Origin: Dermacentor variabilis
Lineage: Eukaryota; Arthropoda; Arachnida; Ixodida; Ixodidae
Direction of reading: 5' to 3'
Assembly (NCBI RefSeq): GCF_050947875.1
Contig: NC_134569.1
Span: 204,966,127-205,030,126, forward strand
DNA: 64,000 bases
Numbering within the stretch: the stretch's first letter is position 1; each line of letters starts with the position of its first letter. The position numbers were made by a program, and so were the translations under genes. The notes under the pieces were generated by a model. The model saw nothing but the letters and a program-made list of their open reading frames with translations, did no database searches and was not told where the DNA came from. This document shows, piece by piece, positions 32,323 to 43,200 of this stretch.

Positions 32323-33471
32323 TCATAAAGGAAACTCAAACAATAAATAAATAAAACAAACGGAACTGATGAAACCCAAATGAATAAAATGATATTGAAA
32401 ACGATAAATTAATTTGTCTTGCTGCAGGTGCGCAGCGATGTCTTGCGCTATGGCGCGCACCTGCTCCAGGATCCCCTCCTCAGCTGCTGCCGTCCGCTCT
32501 GCCGCGACAGCGAGGCGGGTGGTGGAGGCTTCGATTCTCCGCAGCACCTGTAATGAATAATCATGGTGAAACTGTTCGCATGAGTTGCTGATTACTCGCA
32601 ACCAGCTCACGGCAGGAAGCTGCTGTTGTCATGAATTGCAACGTGCACAACGATTCCCACTCTGTTGAAGAGCCACTAGCCTGACGGCATCCTTTGGCAG
32701 TGTAAAGCGTCGTGTACAAGCTATTCCCTCTTCGTTTGGACAGACAAACACCTGCTGGAACTACTCTTCCGTCATCTACTCGAATGCATCTCTCACCACC
32801 AAACAGCCCTTTTCAGGGCTAACCAACCTTCTGCCCGGCGGCTGATCGTTGGCAAGACAGGATACCGTGCCCTCTATGCAACGCATATTTCTTGTTTACA
32901 TCCCAAGCTGATTTGTTCTTTAGATTCATGATTTACTTATAACAAAGCGTAAAGAATATTTATGTCCTTCATGTAAAATGACACCAAAGGACCTACCAAC
33001 CTGCAGCATCTCGTCACCCTGTTCCACGCTGCGGGCGCACTGCGACGATATCGTCGTCAAGGTATCCACCCGTCGCGGTCGCTGTCGACGTGGTGGCAGA
33101 ACAGGGCGCTCCAACACTGAAAGCATGCAGCATTTTCTACAGTTGCACTGCATTTTATGGTACGAATAAAAGTGGCTATGGCCATGTTATGGTTTATTGG
33201 GCTAGTTCAATAGAATACGAGAGCTCTTTTTTTTTAACAGCTTGAGGATCAGTAACTTACCAGGTGCAGCAATCACCCTTTCGGTAGGTGACGCACCGCG
33301 CGGTGGATCCTCTGCCGCTGTAGAGTAAACACATTAAAAGTTTACGAACTGCACACACATTTGGCGATAATTAAAACACTCATTCCTCTGATTCCTACGT
33401 GTCGCTGTGCTCTGCACGCCCGCAGCCTCGCCTTTTCCATCCACTTCGATCGCCGCAGTGGGGACGTCAAC
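32323..33471 (-). pseudogene. Multi-exon gene remnant with coiled-coil-like C-terminus
   Basis: Four exons read in order on the minus strand: 33471-33399, 33317-33261, 33116-33001 and 32547-32323. Each junction has GT/AG sites (donors GTAGGA, GTAAGT, GTTGGT) and all phases agree, giving one continuous frame. Joined, it passes from an acidic/proline-rich linker (AEDPPRGASPTERVIAA) through basic PPRRQRPRR to a helical, Ala/Glu-rich tail (IEASTTRLAVAAERTAAAEE). Such tails close the Myb/SANT-like partner proteins of tick Harbinger elements, and the gene faces the Harbinger transposase at 27.9-29.7 kb in the same convergent way as at 41-47 kb. No SANT domain exon was found upstream, so it is incomplete. 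It could instead be a host gene. Two further weak exon candidates lie at 33709-33765 and from 33850 upward. Confidence 0.5.
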
Positions 33472-34353
33472 CTGCAGGAAAGTGTCATAAGCGTGTCCCT
33501 GCACTACGTGGCTATTCATTACAATGCCTATGTTACAAGATTTCATTCTACACATTTGTGGAAATATTCTGCAATTATTGAGTGCTTAATGATTCTATGT
33601 ATTACCGTCCTCGTGCACTTCCCTGAAGGCATTTTAATTCTGTGTTGATCACTTAATCCCGCTTTTCCCGAAAGCGCAGCCAACTGAGATTCTAGCTGAT
33701 TAACCTACCTGCTTTTCCATTCTCTCCTACGCTATTTTCCTGCTCACCAAAGGTGTCGCGTTCCGCTAAAGGTGCCACCCACAGATAATGGCAAACTCTA
33801 AACCGGTACCGTTCAGGAACCCATGATATTACGGCGGCAGTGTGCTTACCTCTTGGTAGGGGAGGTCGGTCACGCCGTGGGGACGGACGCTTCCTAGTCG
33901 CGTATTACGAATATCAAGAAAGTACAACGCATGGCAACCGCAGCACTACGCTATTGGCTTACGAGCCTGCGGGACGCCGTGATGTCACTCCTAGCAACGG
34001 CGCCAAGCGATAACTCTCGTTCCCGGTGATCTCCTGTTGACTAGACCTGACTAGACTACACCGTGTTCCAGACGTCGCAGGCTTGGTTCTTCCCCCTTGA
34101 ACACGTGCTGCCTAGTGTTCGGTCTGCTTTTCTCCAGAGAGTTGCGTTTTTGACGCCTGTCTCAGCATTGTTCTGCCAGGCTGGAGTGTTCGGACTGCTC
34201 TTTTATACGCGAAGTTTCGTTTTTGACGGCTGTGCCAACGTTGTTCTGCGACTAGTGTCCGGAGTGTTTTTCCTTTTTTTACGCCACGATGGTTTTGCCA
34301 GCCGTGCGATCACTGCAGCGGACAGTGATTGTCGGACGTCGACAAACTTCGCG
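33472..34353. other. Divergent upstream region, possible shared promoter
   Basis: Lies between the minus-strand multi-exon remnant and the plus-strand MULE-derived gene. It includes a GC-rich core near 33880-34060 with CAATAGCG and no TATA box. The open frame upstream of the MULE start (34063-34353) has no motif and is taken as 5' UTR. Confidence 0.35.
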
Positions 34354-37300
34354 ATGGAATGCGTGAAGAACGATATCAGTTCGTCCATTGATGTTGAAGT
34401 CCTTCGTTCCAACATCGCGAATGAAGATGACGCTTGTCGCTGGGTGAAAGATTACGACTTCAAGACGAACACGTCGTGGGTTGTACATTTCGTCCAGCCA
34501 ACAGCTAGGTGTCAAAGGTAATGCAAATTCTCCATTAAAATTCAAATAAAGTATTTTATTTGTAGAACACGAATGTTTCGGTAAAAGTGGCGCGTTTTCG
34601 GATATGGAATATACTAAAACTTCCAGTATGAATGAAGATCATAACGAGCTCCTTCAAGTACATGATGCTGCCCCACGTAAGCGATTGGGAGCGCAAGAAC
34701 AGGAAAGCAAACTAGCGACGTAAGAATAACCGCCAGTGGATTTACATTAGGAGTGGCATCTCCCGTGATGTACGACAGCGCTCTTGTCACATAAGCAGGT
34801 CGACTGCGCTTGGCATCGACCCAGAGCTAACATTACGAGCGCGATATTGGCGAATTCCGTAGAGTCGGTCGCACTTGAAAGTTATTGTGTAGAGGTACTC
34901 ACGAGTGCCCTTTTGACAGGCGTATAGCCCTTCTTTGAACCAAGCCATTGGGAGGTAGCATATGTGGGAGGTGATAAAGTTGCTGTTTTCATCTTTCATG
35001 TCAATGAAATAGTGCTTACTTTTACTTTTTGCAGGATGGCGTTCCATAAAATATGGCACTGCAAGGAATGCAAGCGCAGCAGGTCATTGGGGAAGCCTGC
35101 AGTGCACTGCCGTGCCAAGATAGACTTTAATATAAAAAAGGTCAACAGGAACACACGAAGAAATGATGCCTTCCTGCGTGGCGAGAAACCACTGCCAGCG
35201 ATTATAAAGCTGTTGCACCATAACGGCCACAGTCACAGCACAACAGCTGCGGAGACCCTTCGTCATCTAACACCAACATCCCAAACTAAGCAAACCTTTC
35301 TGGAGTATTTCGACAACGGCATGTCCCCAGCTGAAGCCATCAGGCTTCATGAAAGCAAACTGGTGGTGCAGGAGAATGGGTACCTCCTCGTTGCCAACTC
35401 AGCAGTAAACCCAGTGCCTTCAGCGATATATTACTGGCACAAGCTCTGGCGCGAAAAGAACTTCGGGAGAAACATTGACCCACTCCTGAGAATCACAGAG
35501 AAGATGCCACTGTATGCCAAACAAGGTGAGCATACAATTAAAATACTGCACTACCGAGCTAGGGCTCCAGAAAGTCATTTGCACTTAATGCTTTTGTGGG
35601 ACTTCGATTACAACAGATTTTTTTTTAATTTCCATAGGGTCGTGTCAGTGCCAGATGCTTGACAATGTGGTTTGAACACTGGGAACAGATTGGGAATGCA
35701 ATGAAGACATTGGGCAGTGTGTTCTCGGTCAATGGAGAATTGGCATCTAAGATTTTAAATAGTTCTATATAATTAGCGAAGGCAAAATGAGATGTACACC
35801 CAACCGTAGCAAATTTCTACAAAAGAAACCAGTACGTGTTTTTCGAAAGAAAGGCCCTGCAGATGAAAAAGAATATGACCTGGTCCGGGACCCGAACCAT
35901 AGGCCACTGTCTTTTTGGGACAACTGAACAGCTCTACCATGTAAGCTAACCAGGTCGCTAGTAGATGGCAGGGTGATGTCAAATTGGTGAACAACTCAAA
36001 GGAATGTCAAATGTTTGATGAGACAAATCTGTAGAAACCTGCAACATGGAGAAGTGATTAATGAAGGGAAGATGGGACATTTTTAATATTGTTACAAGGA
36101 GGAAGCAACCAAATATTTACACTATCTATAAACTCTAGGCAACATGCAGCACTAGCAAAGATGGTAAGCGGGAAGTGCGAACCAGGAAAACAGCTTTGTT
36201 GTCTTTTGCAAAGGGCCATCATGTCCCCACTGATGCCTGAGGGAACTGTAACAATATGCCATTGAAAGATAATGTGTCAAAACTTTGCATACAACTGCAA
36301 CATCACTGTGTGATACTTGACGAAGGGAAAGTCGGCACCGGAAAGAGTGAACATACTTATTCTTCTTGCATCAATTCTAATCCATTTACTAACCTTGGAG
36401 TCAGATTCAAAAATTTTGTCGACAGCGGTTATATTAAAAAAATATCAGTTCAATGTCTGACTGAAAATTGTTTCACTGCTTTAACCAGCGTGTTTGTACG
36501 TTAAATATATGCTAGCTATGGCAGTATATGTTTGACTGTTTATGGGGTTTCGGAGTGACAATGGCTTTAGAAAAATGAGAAACTGGGCTAGTTTGCACTC
36601 AACTTCATGTGCTGTCTCTCTTCCTCTGTTGTATTTACTTGAAACACATCTGCAGTGAAAATTACCAAATTGTTGTAAATGCTTGAGAACAATGACATGC
36701 ACTGTAATTAAAGCACAATGAAACTTGGTAACTGCACTGTGTCACGGCACCCAAGTAGCACATCCTATAGCTTGTTTTCAAAGTGCAAACTAACTTTCAG
36801 TGCCCGCATGGCTTGCTTATGATAGCCTTTGTGGGAGCCCTACCTCAAGTTACTTGGTCACAGACGGTACTCCCTCTGACTGGTTGTTTTCTTACTTGTC
36901 AATACTGTACATCTAGCATTTGGTGCTGCATGTGGGCTAGTACATAGCACAGCGTGACACATTTGAACCAAGAACAGCCGAATGGGCAGAGCCCAATAGA
37001 GTGGCACCCGGCACTGCTGCAGACAGGTGTTTTTACTGTTTGTTCTGTGGATTTGGTGCTACCTAACATTGTATGTATCTTGCAAAATAATGCCATGATA
37101 TCTGCCATAAGACAGATGTGGTTAGTGTGACACTGTCCTTAGGGTAATGCACCCCTTATCAAATAACTAAGTATGAAGGCCACTGAAATGTAAGCAAATG
37201 TTTCTACTGAACAATTTATTATGTGATTGAGAATGCCTTTAAGAAAACTTGCTCCGTAATTTTCCCCACAATGAGCACCCATAATCAGGAGACGAATGTC

Positions 37301-40300
37301 TTACCCATTGGGCCAAACGAGCACCTCCATGATAGCGGGCCTGTGCACTATGTTTTAAGACATCACGCTACTTGGACCAAAATTTCCATTGCCAAGCCCA
37401 GCGTGACGAAAGCGGTGATGTTAAAATCACCTTGGCTTACTCAGGAGCATCCCCATAAGATTCTATGGCAGTTGGAAAAGGTAGCATGACATCACAGATC
37501 AAAGTGCACTAGCCTTGTGCTATCCAGGAGGCGTTGGCCAAACGTCTCAAGGTGCTAGCTTACCCGCGAGGAGTTCACTACTCAATGGACCACACAGCGG
37601 CATTCAATAGATATTAATTCTTTTGCATTCACAACTCGTAAGAAGTGCTTAGGTGTCCTTGGAGTTTCTTCACTAACTAAAAATGCACTTGAATCTTTAT
37701 TTTCCCTAAGCATTTTAAAACAACATGAAATGTATAACACTGTAGCTGCTTTGAAGAACTCGTTGCATTGATTTATTTCAGATCATGTATGCGGACAGCC
37801 TTGAAAAGCTGCAGAGCGCTACTATAAAACTGCGAGAAAGCTCCCAAACATCTTATTTTTCCCGTGTGGAAGCCTTTGTAAACCGGAAAGAAGAGTGGGT
37901 CCTTATTTTTCGTACGAAGGTGATAACGCGTGGCCACAACACGAATAATTTTGCAGAGGAGTCCATTCGTATCCTCAAGGACATTGTACTTTCCCGCACG
38001 AAAGCCTTCAACGCTGTTGCTCTAGTGGAGTCCATAGCAGAAGTGTGGGAGCTCTACTTCAAGAGCAGGATATTGAAGCATGCACATAACCGTGTCCCCA
38101 CACACCATCTGCTCTATGACAGTCGCCTAAAGAAGGCACCAGAAGGAGCTGAAGCATCAGTTATCTCACTTGGGGACAACTGCTTTTTTGTGCCCAGCTT
38201 TGTAGAGAATGGCGAAGTGCATGATGTGTGTGGAGACATAGGCCTGTGTACATGTCCGGCTGGTTGCACAGGTGCCTTCTGCAAACACCAGGCACTTGTG
38301 CACAAGCATTTTGGCGGCATTTTCCCTAACTGCCCGCCACGAACTGGGAAGGCTTTCGCTTTTAGATGCGTGCCCAGGCATTGAATTTTTTGCCAGCTTC
38401 TGTGACCCCCTTGAAGTGCAAAGTGAGCAGCATTGCCGAGAACTTCAGTATGACACTGTCGCTGCTAATGAAGATGAGCAAAAAGACTATCCAGCTGTTC
38501 TTAGACAAGAAGTTTGTCCGTCAGCATCAGGCCTCGAGCAGCAAGACAGCCAGGTGCGTGCCAGTTTCCATGGTCGGTTTATTCAAAAAATCGGGTATAA
38601 AACATAAGTAGCACCAAATCATGCAACTAGCTGACTGGGAAGTAATCAAGCATCTGACATTCTACTTCTGTAGTTTGTAATATTCAGGAAAATTCCCCTG
38701 GCATTCCACTGCCACAATTGGCTGAATCACTGTAAGCATAATTTCTATGATGCACCTATACTAGACAAAGTCTATATAAACTAACAGTACAGCTATTTTC
38801 GGCCTTCACTGTATCATTCTCTCATGAAGGAACGAAGCAGTACGTGTGATGGGTGATGCGGCTTATAATAAGGGTAAACCATTGCGTTAGCTTCACAGGA
38901 AATGTCCCAAGGAGAGTAGCTTTGGCTAAAAAGGTATGCCCTCTGACTGCATACAACTCATAATCATTATGCACTATACTTGGCACAAAAATAAAAAAAA
39001 AGCACGAAAGAACAAAGCACAAACTAGGAACCATTTATCACCATTGGTAAATATATATTATAAGGAACCGCTTTATTCCAGCTGACCTCGTGCTGCCTCG
39101 CAAAGATGCTGTGCAGCTGACATATACAAATGAGGAAGGTGTACGTACAATGGATGATATGTAGAGATGATGAAAGTCAAGCATGTGTTGCACTCAGAAT
39201 ATGTGCATGCATGGTGATAGGCATGTGATATAGCATGTAGTTGAAGCATAACACGTAAAGACGTCGCAGGCCGAAACTGTAGATATTTTTTTATCTGTGA
39301 ACATACCTCAGGCAGTGCCCCCCGCTTCCCTTGAGCCCAACAAGGACTTTGAATAACGTTTTCTTTCTCTCTCTTACGAAAGTCCTTTTCTTTCTTTACC
39401 TCAAGTTTAGCCCTGTTTTCTCTTCCTGCCTTAGTTTTTGCTCTTGAATCTACCTTTATTCTTTCTAACAGTAGCAAACACTTGTACTGTTTGCAGCTGT
39501 CTTCAGAATTGCTGGGTGAGACCTGTTGTTGGCATGTGTATTTTCGCTCCCATAGGCTCGCACATCACTTAGTCTGCTCTGTGTACAGCGCTCAGCGATA
39601 GACAGCATCGCAGTCGGTGCTTGTGCCACTGGTGATCGCTGAGCAGGCCGAATGCAGTTACGATGCACCAAAAAGATTCTCACTTCCATGTGACATAAAA
39701 ATGCATCATCTCAGTGTCACCAGTACCCATCCATGGCGCATCGAGCTACCGGCCACCATGTTGTCCCAGTATTACGTTTTAATCACTGAGCACTGTGCAC
39801 TTTTCCACGTGATAGTGGAATCTGGTAAACCACGAAGCTCTCGCATTCAGTCTGTTTTCGCATATGCTTTAACAGACAGGCTCTTGCACTTTCGTCTGGT
39901 GTGTGTGTGCAGTCACCCATTTTCTTTTTGTGGGGGAAAAAACTGCACTTTAGTGTCGTAACATTGGACTGTCTTTTCTATCCTATGTAACGTGTGTGTC
40001 AAGCAACACCACATGCTTTTTACAAATTTGTCTCTTCTTTTTCTCTCCAGCAGGATATTTTGGCAAATCTGCACAAGCATTTTGGGGTACCTACTGTTTC
40101 TCAGCGAACTTGCTTTCACCTTGGAATGCCAAGAGCCATAGTGCAGGATTTCTTCCTGTCCTCACATCTTCTAAAACCAACGCGTGGTGCTCACGTTGCC
40201 TTAACTTCAGGTCTAGATACTGCAGTTGCCCTTTGGCAGGCGTCTTGTGTGTGAATTCTAGCCCTTAATGCGCCTTTTCTAAACAATAGCTATGATACTT

Positions 40301-41309
40301 GTGTTACTTACTAGTTCTTTTCATTCTCACTTCATATAGCCTACATAGCCACCTCCCTTTAGCATTGCTGCAAGTTTATGGCCACTGAAAAGTGCTTAAG
40401 ACAAGTAAATAAGGACTGCCGCAGTCGGGCTCACAACAGGGAAGGTAGAGTTCACAGACACCAGCAGGTGGCGGTGGTTTCTGCTTTATTGGCTTACTAG
40501 GTTATCGCATGTTATGCTCTAGCTGCATCTTATATCCCATGCCTATCACCATGTATATACACGTGTTTGTATATAACAGTTGTTCTTGCTTCATGCTTTC
40601 ATTTAGTGTCTTTCTTTCCACATCCTAACATTGTAAAAAAACTACGAATATGCAACAAGTAGCTCTGTTTATTGCTTTAATGTATGTGTATACAACTCTG
40701 TTGATGTTCTATACTTTGAAAAATTTCTATATGAAGCTGCGTGAGTTTATCTTTAAATCTGATCTTTAAATCATGGTGTCGATTTTAACCGCAAAATATA
40801 AATTCAGGATTCATGGAAGAATACTGCAGTATATACTGAAGGACTTTGCTCAGGAGATTCTCACCTTTTATTTACTGAAAAGCTAATTTTCGTTACAATT
40901 TCTAACAAATTGATGATTGTTGCAGGATGTGGACAACAACTTTGAAGCTCTCTTTGAGCAGATGCGGCGGATTCATGCTGAGGATAAAGGCAACACAACC
41001 TACAGGAGGCACCTGCTGAGTGCCACTAAACGGCTAAATAGAGTGCAAGAGCAGAAGCGTGGTGTCGGAGGCATGATGGCTATCGATTCTGCTCTTGGCC
41101 TTGAGTTAAGGCGTGGGCGTTGTATTAAAGTGCAGCCCACAGCGACTTCAAGACGACGTCCAGGAGTGACAAGAGGCTCCAAGCGAGTATCGGCGGGACG
41201 ACCACCAAGTGGCCCTTCACCAAAGCGGCCAAAGAAGCGGCGCCATGTGCTGCAGCAGAGTGTGGACCAAAACATTCCACATGTGAAATTGCATGGCTAT
41301 GGACATTGA
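34354..41309 (+). pseudogene. MULE-derived SWIM zinc-finger gene without its transposase-core exon
   Basis: Exon 1 (34354-34517) starts MECVKNDISSS and ends CQ, donor GTAATG. Exon 2 (35035-35525) continues RMAFHKIWHCKECKRS, a Cys/His finger typical of these proteins, then FLEYFDNGMSPAEAI, and ends at donor GTGAGC with one leftover base. Exon 3 (37782-38553) opens in phase 0 with IMYADSLEKLQ and contains ITRGHNTNNFAEESIRILK and the SWIM motif CTCPAGCTGAFCKHQ; its frame shifts near 38325. The last exon (40926-41309) gives DVDNNFEALFEQ, IKVQPTATSRRRPGVTRGSK and ends HGYGH. The phase clash between exons 2 and 3 and the missing FIDSTS-type core show that the catalytic exon has been lost. Mutator-like transposases use this core for DDE chemistry; SWIM fingers bind DNA or protein. 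A 40051-40254 segment could be a cryptic exon. Confidence 0.75.
35526..37781. other. Intron-like gap where the MULE core exon should be
   Basis: AT-rich, 2256 bp. No frame here resembles a MULE DDE domain, though family members encode it between the two flanking exons. Short frames at 36256-36504 and 37223-37489 carry no motif. Confidence 0.5.
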
Positions 41310-41442
41310 TGCGTTCGTCACCTGAGGCACGGTTTGTGATGATACTTGTCTATTGGTCACAAAACTTCAGGCCAAGTTTGCTATAGGGACAGAAGCTGCC
41401 GCTAAGGGTGCCACTGCAGATGAGGAGGCTACAATAGATAGA

Positions 41443-41487
41443 TTTAGCTGGACGATTTTACTGCCAGCGGGGCGGAGCGGGCGAGCG
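41443..41487 (+). repeat. Left terminal inverted repeat of the Harbinger element
   Basis: Reads TTTAGCTGGACGATTTTAC then TGCCAGCGGGGCGGAGCGGG and CGAGCG. The reverse complement of 46680-46723 gives TTTTAGCTTGAGCGTTTTT then ACGGCCAGCGGAGCGGAGCG and GACGAGCG; by eye about six differences plus a one-base indel. Confidence 0.85.
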
Positions 41488-41837
41488 GATACACCAGCGG
41501 AGAGGCGCGCGAGGAAATAGTTTTAGCCGTGCGGATCGCCCGTCTTCTCGAGCGGAGTAGAGTCACTTGCTCAGCTGCTCCACCTATTGGTCACAATTCG
41601 AGTTAGAGTGAAAAGAATATCAATTAAACCTGCTAATAATGCGCTGAAACTGTTTAGTAAAGGTAGGTTCTGTGTTTTTATTTGATTATTTGGTAATTGT
41701 TGCGTTTTAGATGTACAAAAGAGCAGTCTGTTAAACAGAATATGTTCGCCAGAGCTGGCCAAGTCAAGCCGAAACAAAAGAAGTAAGCTGTTTCCGCGTG
41801 CATTCGGAAATTGTCGGCTGCTACTGCTGTTTGCATC

Positions 41838-43111
41838 ATGCCGAAGAGCATACTACAGGACCCGCTGCTGCTGTCGCAACTGACCTGGACCGAGATTGGA
41901 GATGTGCTGTGCCTGGAGGTATTTGGAGAGACACGACGTGAGCCACTTTCAGTGCGCGGACTTTTGAACCTTGATGCTATGGACGATGGCGTCTTTAGGA
42001 CGTATTTTCGTTTCGAGAAAGAGCATATAGGAAGACTTCAGCGTGCCTTGCGCATACCCGATAAGGTCGTAACTGCGCAAAGGGTTGCGGTTCCCGGAGA
42101 TGAAGCCCTCTGCAATACCCTACGACGGCTGGCATATCCCAACCGGCTGTGTGATCTTGAAGATCTTTTCGGGCGGCATAGTTCAACGCTGTCATCACTG
42201 ACGAACGAAGTTCTGCGCCACATCGACGAGCGGTTTTTTCATTTGCTCGACGATGTAAATAACCATTCTTGGCTCAATCTCGACACGCTGGAGAAATTCT
42301 CGCAAGTAAGTTGCAATTACAGCAGAATCAATGTCAAGGTTGTCAAAATTTACAATTACAATTTCAGTTAAAATTTTCAGGCCGTTCACGCAAAAGGTGC
42401 TCCGCTGACAAACTGTTGGGGGTTCATCGATGGTACAGCAAGGGCAATATGCCGGCCATCAAGAAATCAGAAATTTTACTTTAGTGGGCACAAGCGGTTT
42501 CATGCCTTGAAATACCAATCCATAATGTGCCCCAATGGAATCATTTGCCAGTTGGATGGATCATACCCGGGCAGCAAGCATGACGCTGGTGAGTAATAAC
42601 GAACACTTGAAATCAAGGAAGAGTGTTAAGTGCAATAATGCGATGTCGCACATTGTTTTCTCCTCCCATACCAGCTGTTTCAAAACGGGTGCTGATCATT
42701 TATAATTCCCTTCTACTTTCAGGTAACTTCGGGATTAGCAACGTATATTCGAAGCTAGAAAGGCTCGTTCAAGGGCGTAACTTCTGCATTTATGGAGACA
42801 CCGCCTATCCACTGCGACCTCTTTTGCTGAAGCCATATGGTAGTGTGTCCCTCACACCGGAACAGTGTGCGTTCAACAAAGCTATGAGCACTGTAAGGCA
42901 TGCCGTGGAGTGGGGATTCGGAAAAATTGCAGGACTGTTTGCCTTTGTTGACTTTAAGAAAAATCAAAAGCTGTACCGCCAGAACGTGCCGCGTATCTAT
43001 AAAGCTAGTGCACTTTTGGCAAACTGTCATACATGTCTGTATGGTGCCAAGGTATCGCACTACTTCGACCTCGATCCACCAGATCTTGAAACTTACCTTA
43101 CTCCTCGGTAG
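41838..43111 (+). CDS. HARBI1-like DDE transposase, intact, three exons
   Basis: Exons 41838-42305, 42381-42588 and 42723-43111 join in frame to 354 residues. Splice sites are canonical: donors GTAAGT at 42306 and GTGAGT at 42589, acceptors TTTTCAG before 42381 and CTTTCAG before 42723. Residues 40-155 form the helical N-terminal domain (FRTYFRFEKEHIGRLQRAL). The catalytic core has GFIDGTAR with D173, YPGSKHDAG with D224, YGDTAYPL with D251 and VRHAVEWGFGKI with E288. D251 and E288 are 37 apart, the expected DDE spacing. Length matches HARBI1 (about 350). Known members cut and rejoin their element at short AT-rich targets and need a Myb-like partner. The start at MPKS is preferred over an upstream in-frame Met at 41811 because the family alignment begins near it. 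Confidence 0.9.
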
Positions 43112-43143
43112 TTTTGCCATTCACACATCTTTCTGAAATGTGT

Positions 43144-43149
43144 TTTATT
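43144..43149 (-). terminator. Polyadenylation signal of the Myb-like gene
   Basis: AATAAA on the minus strand, 52 bases past the stop at 43201. It lies inside the 89-bp gap between the two convergent genes. Confidence 0.6.
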
Positions 43150-43200
43150 CAAGCACAAGATGTACAACACCTTTCCAGGACAGTTTTCTGGCTATTCATG

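Noticed and set aside
40051..40254. Extra exon of the MULE-derived gene
   Set aside because: Has a CAG acceptor and a short frame, but no family counterpart; exon 3 joins the 40926 exon in phase without it.
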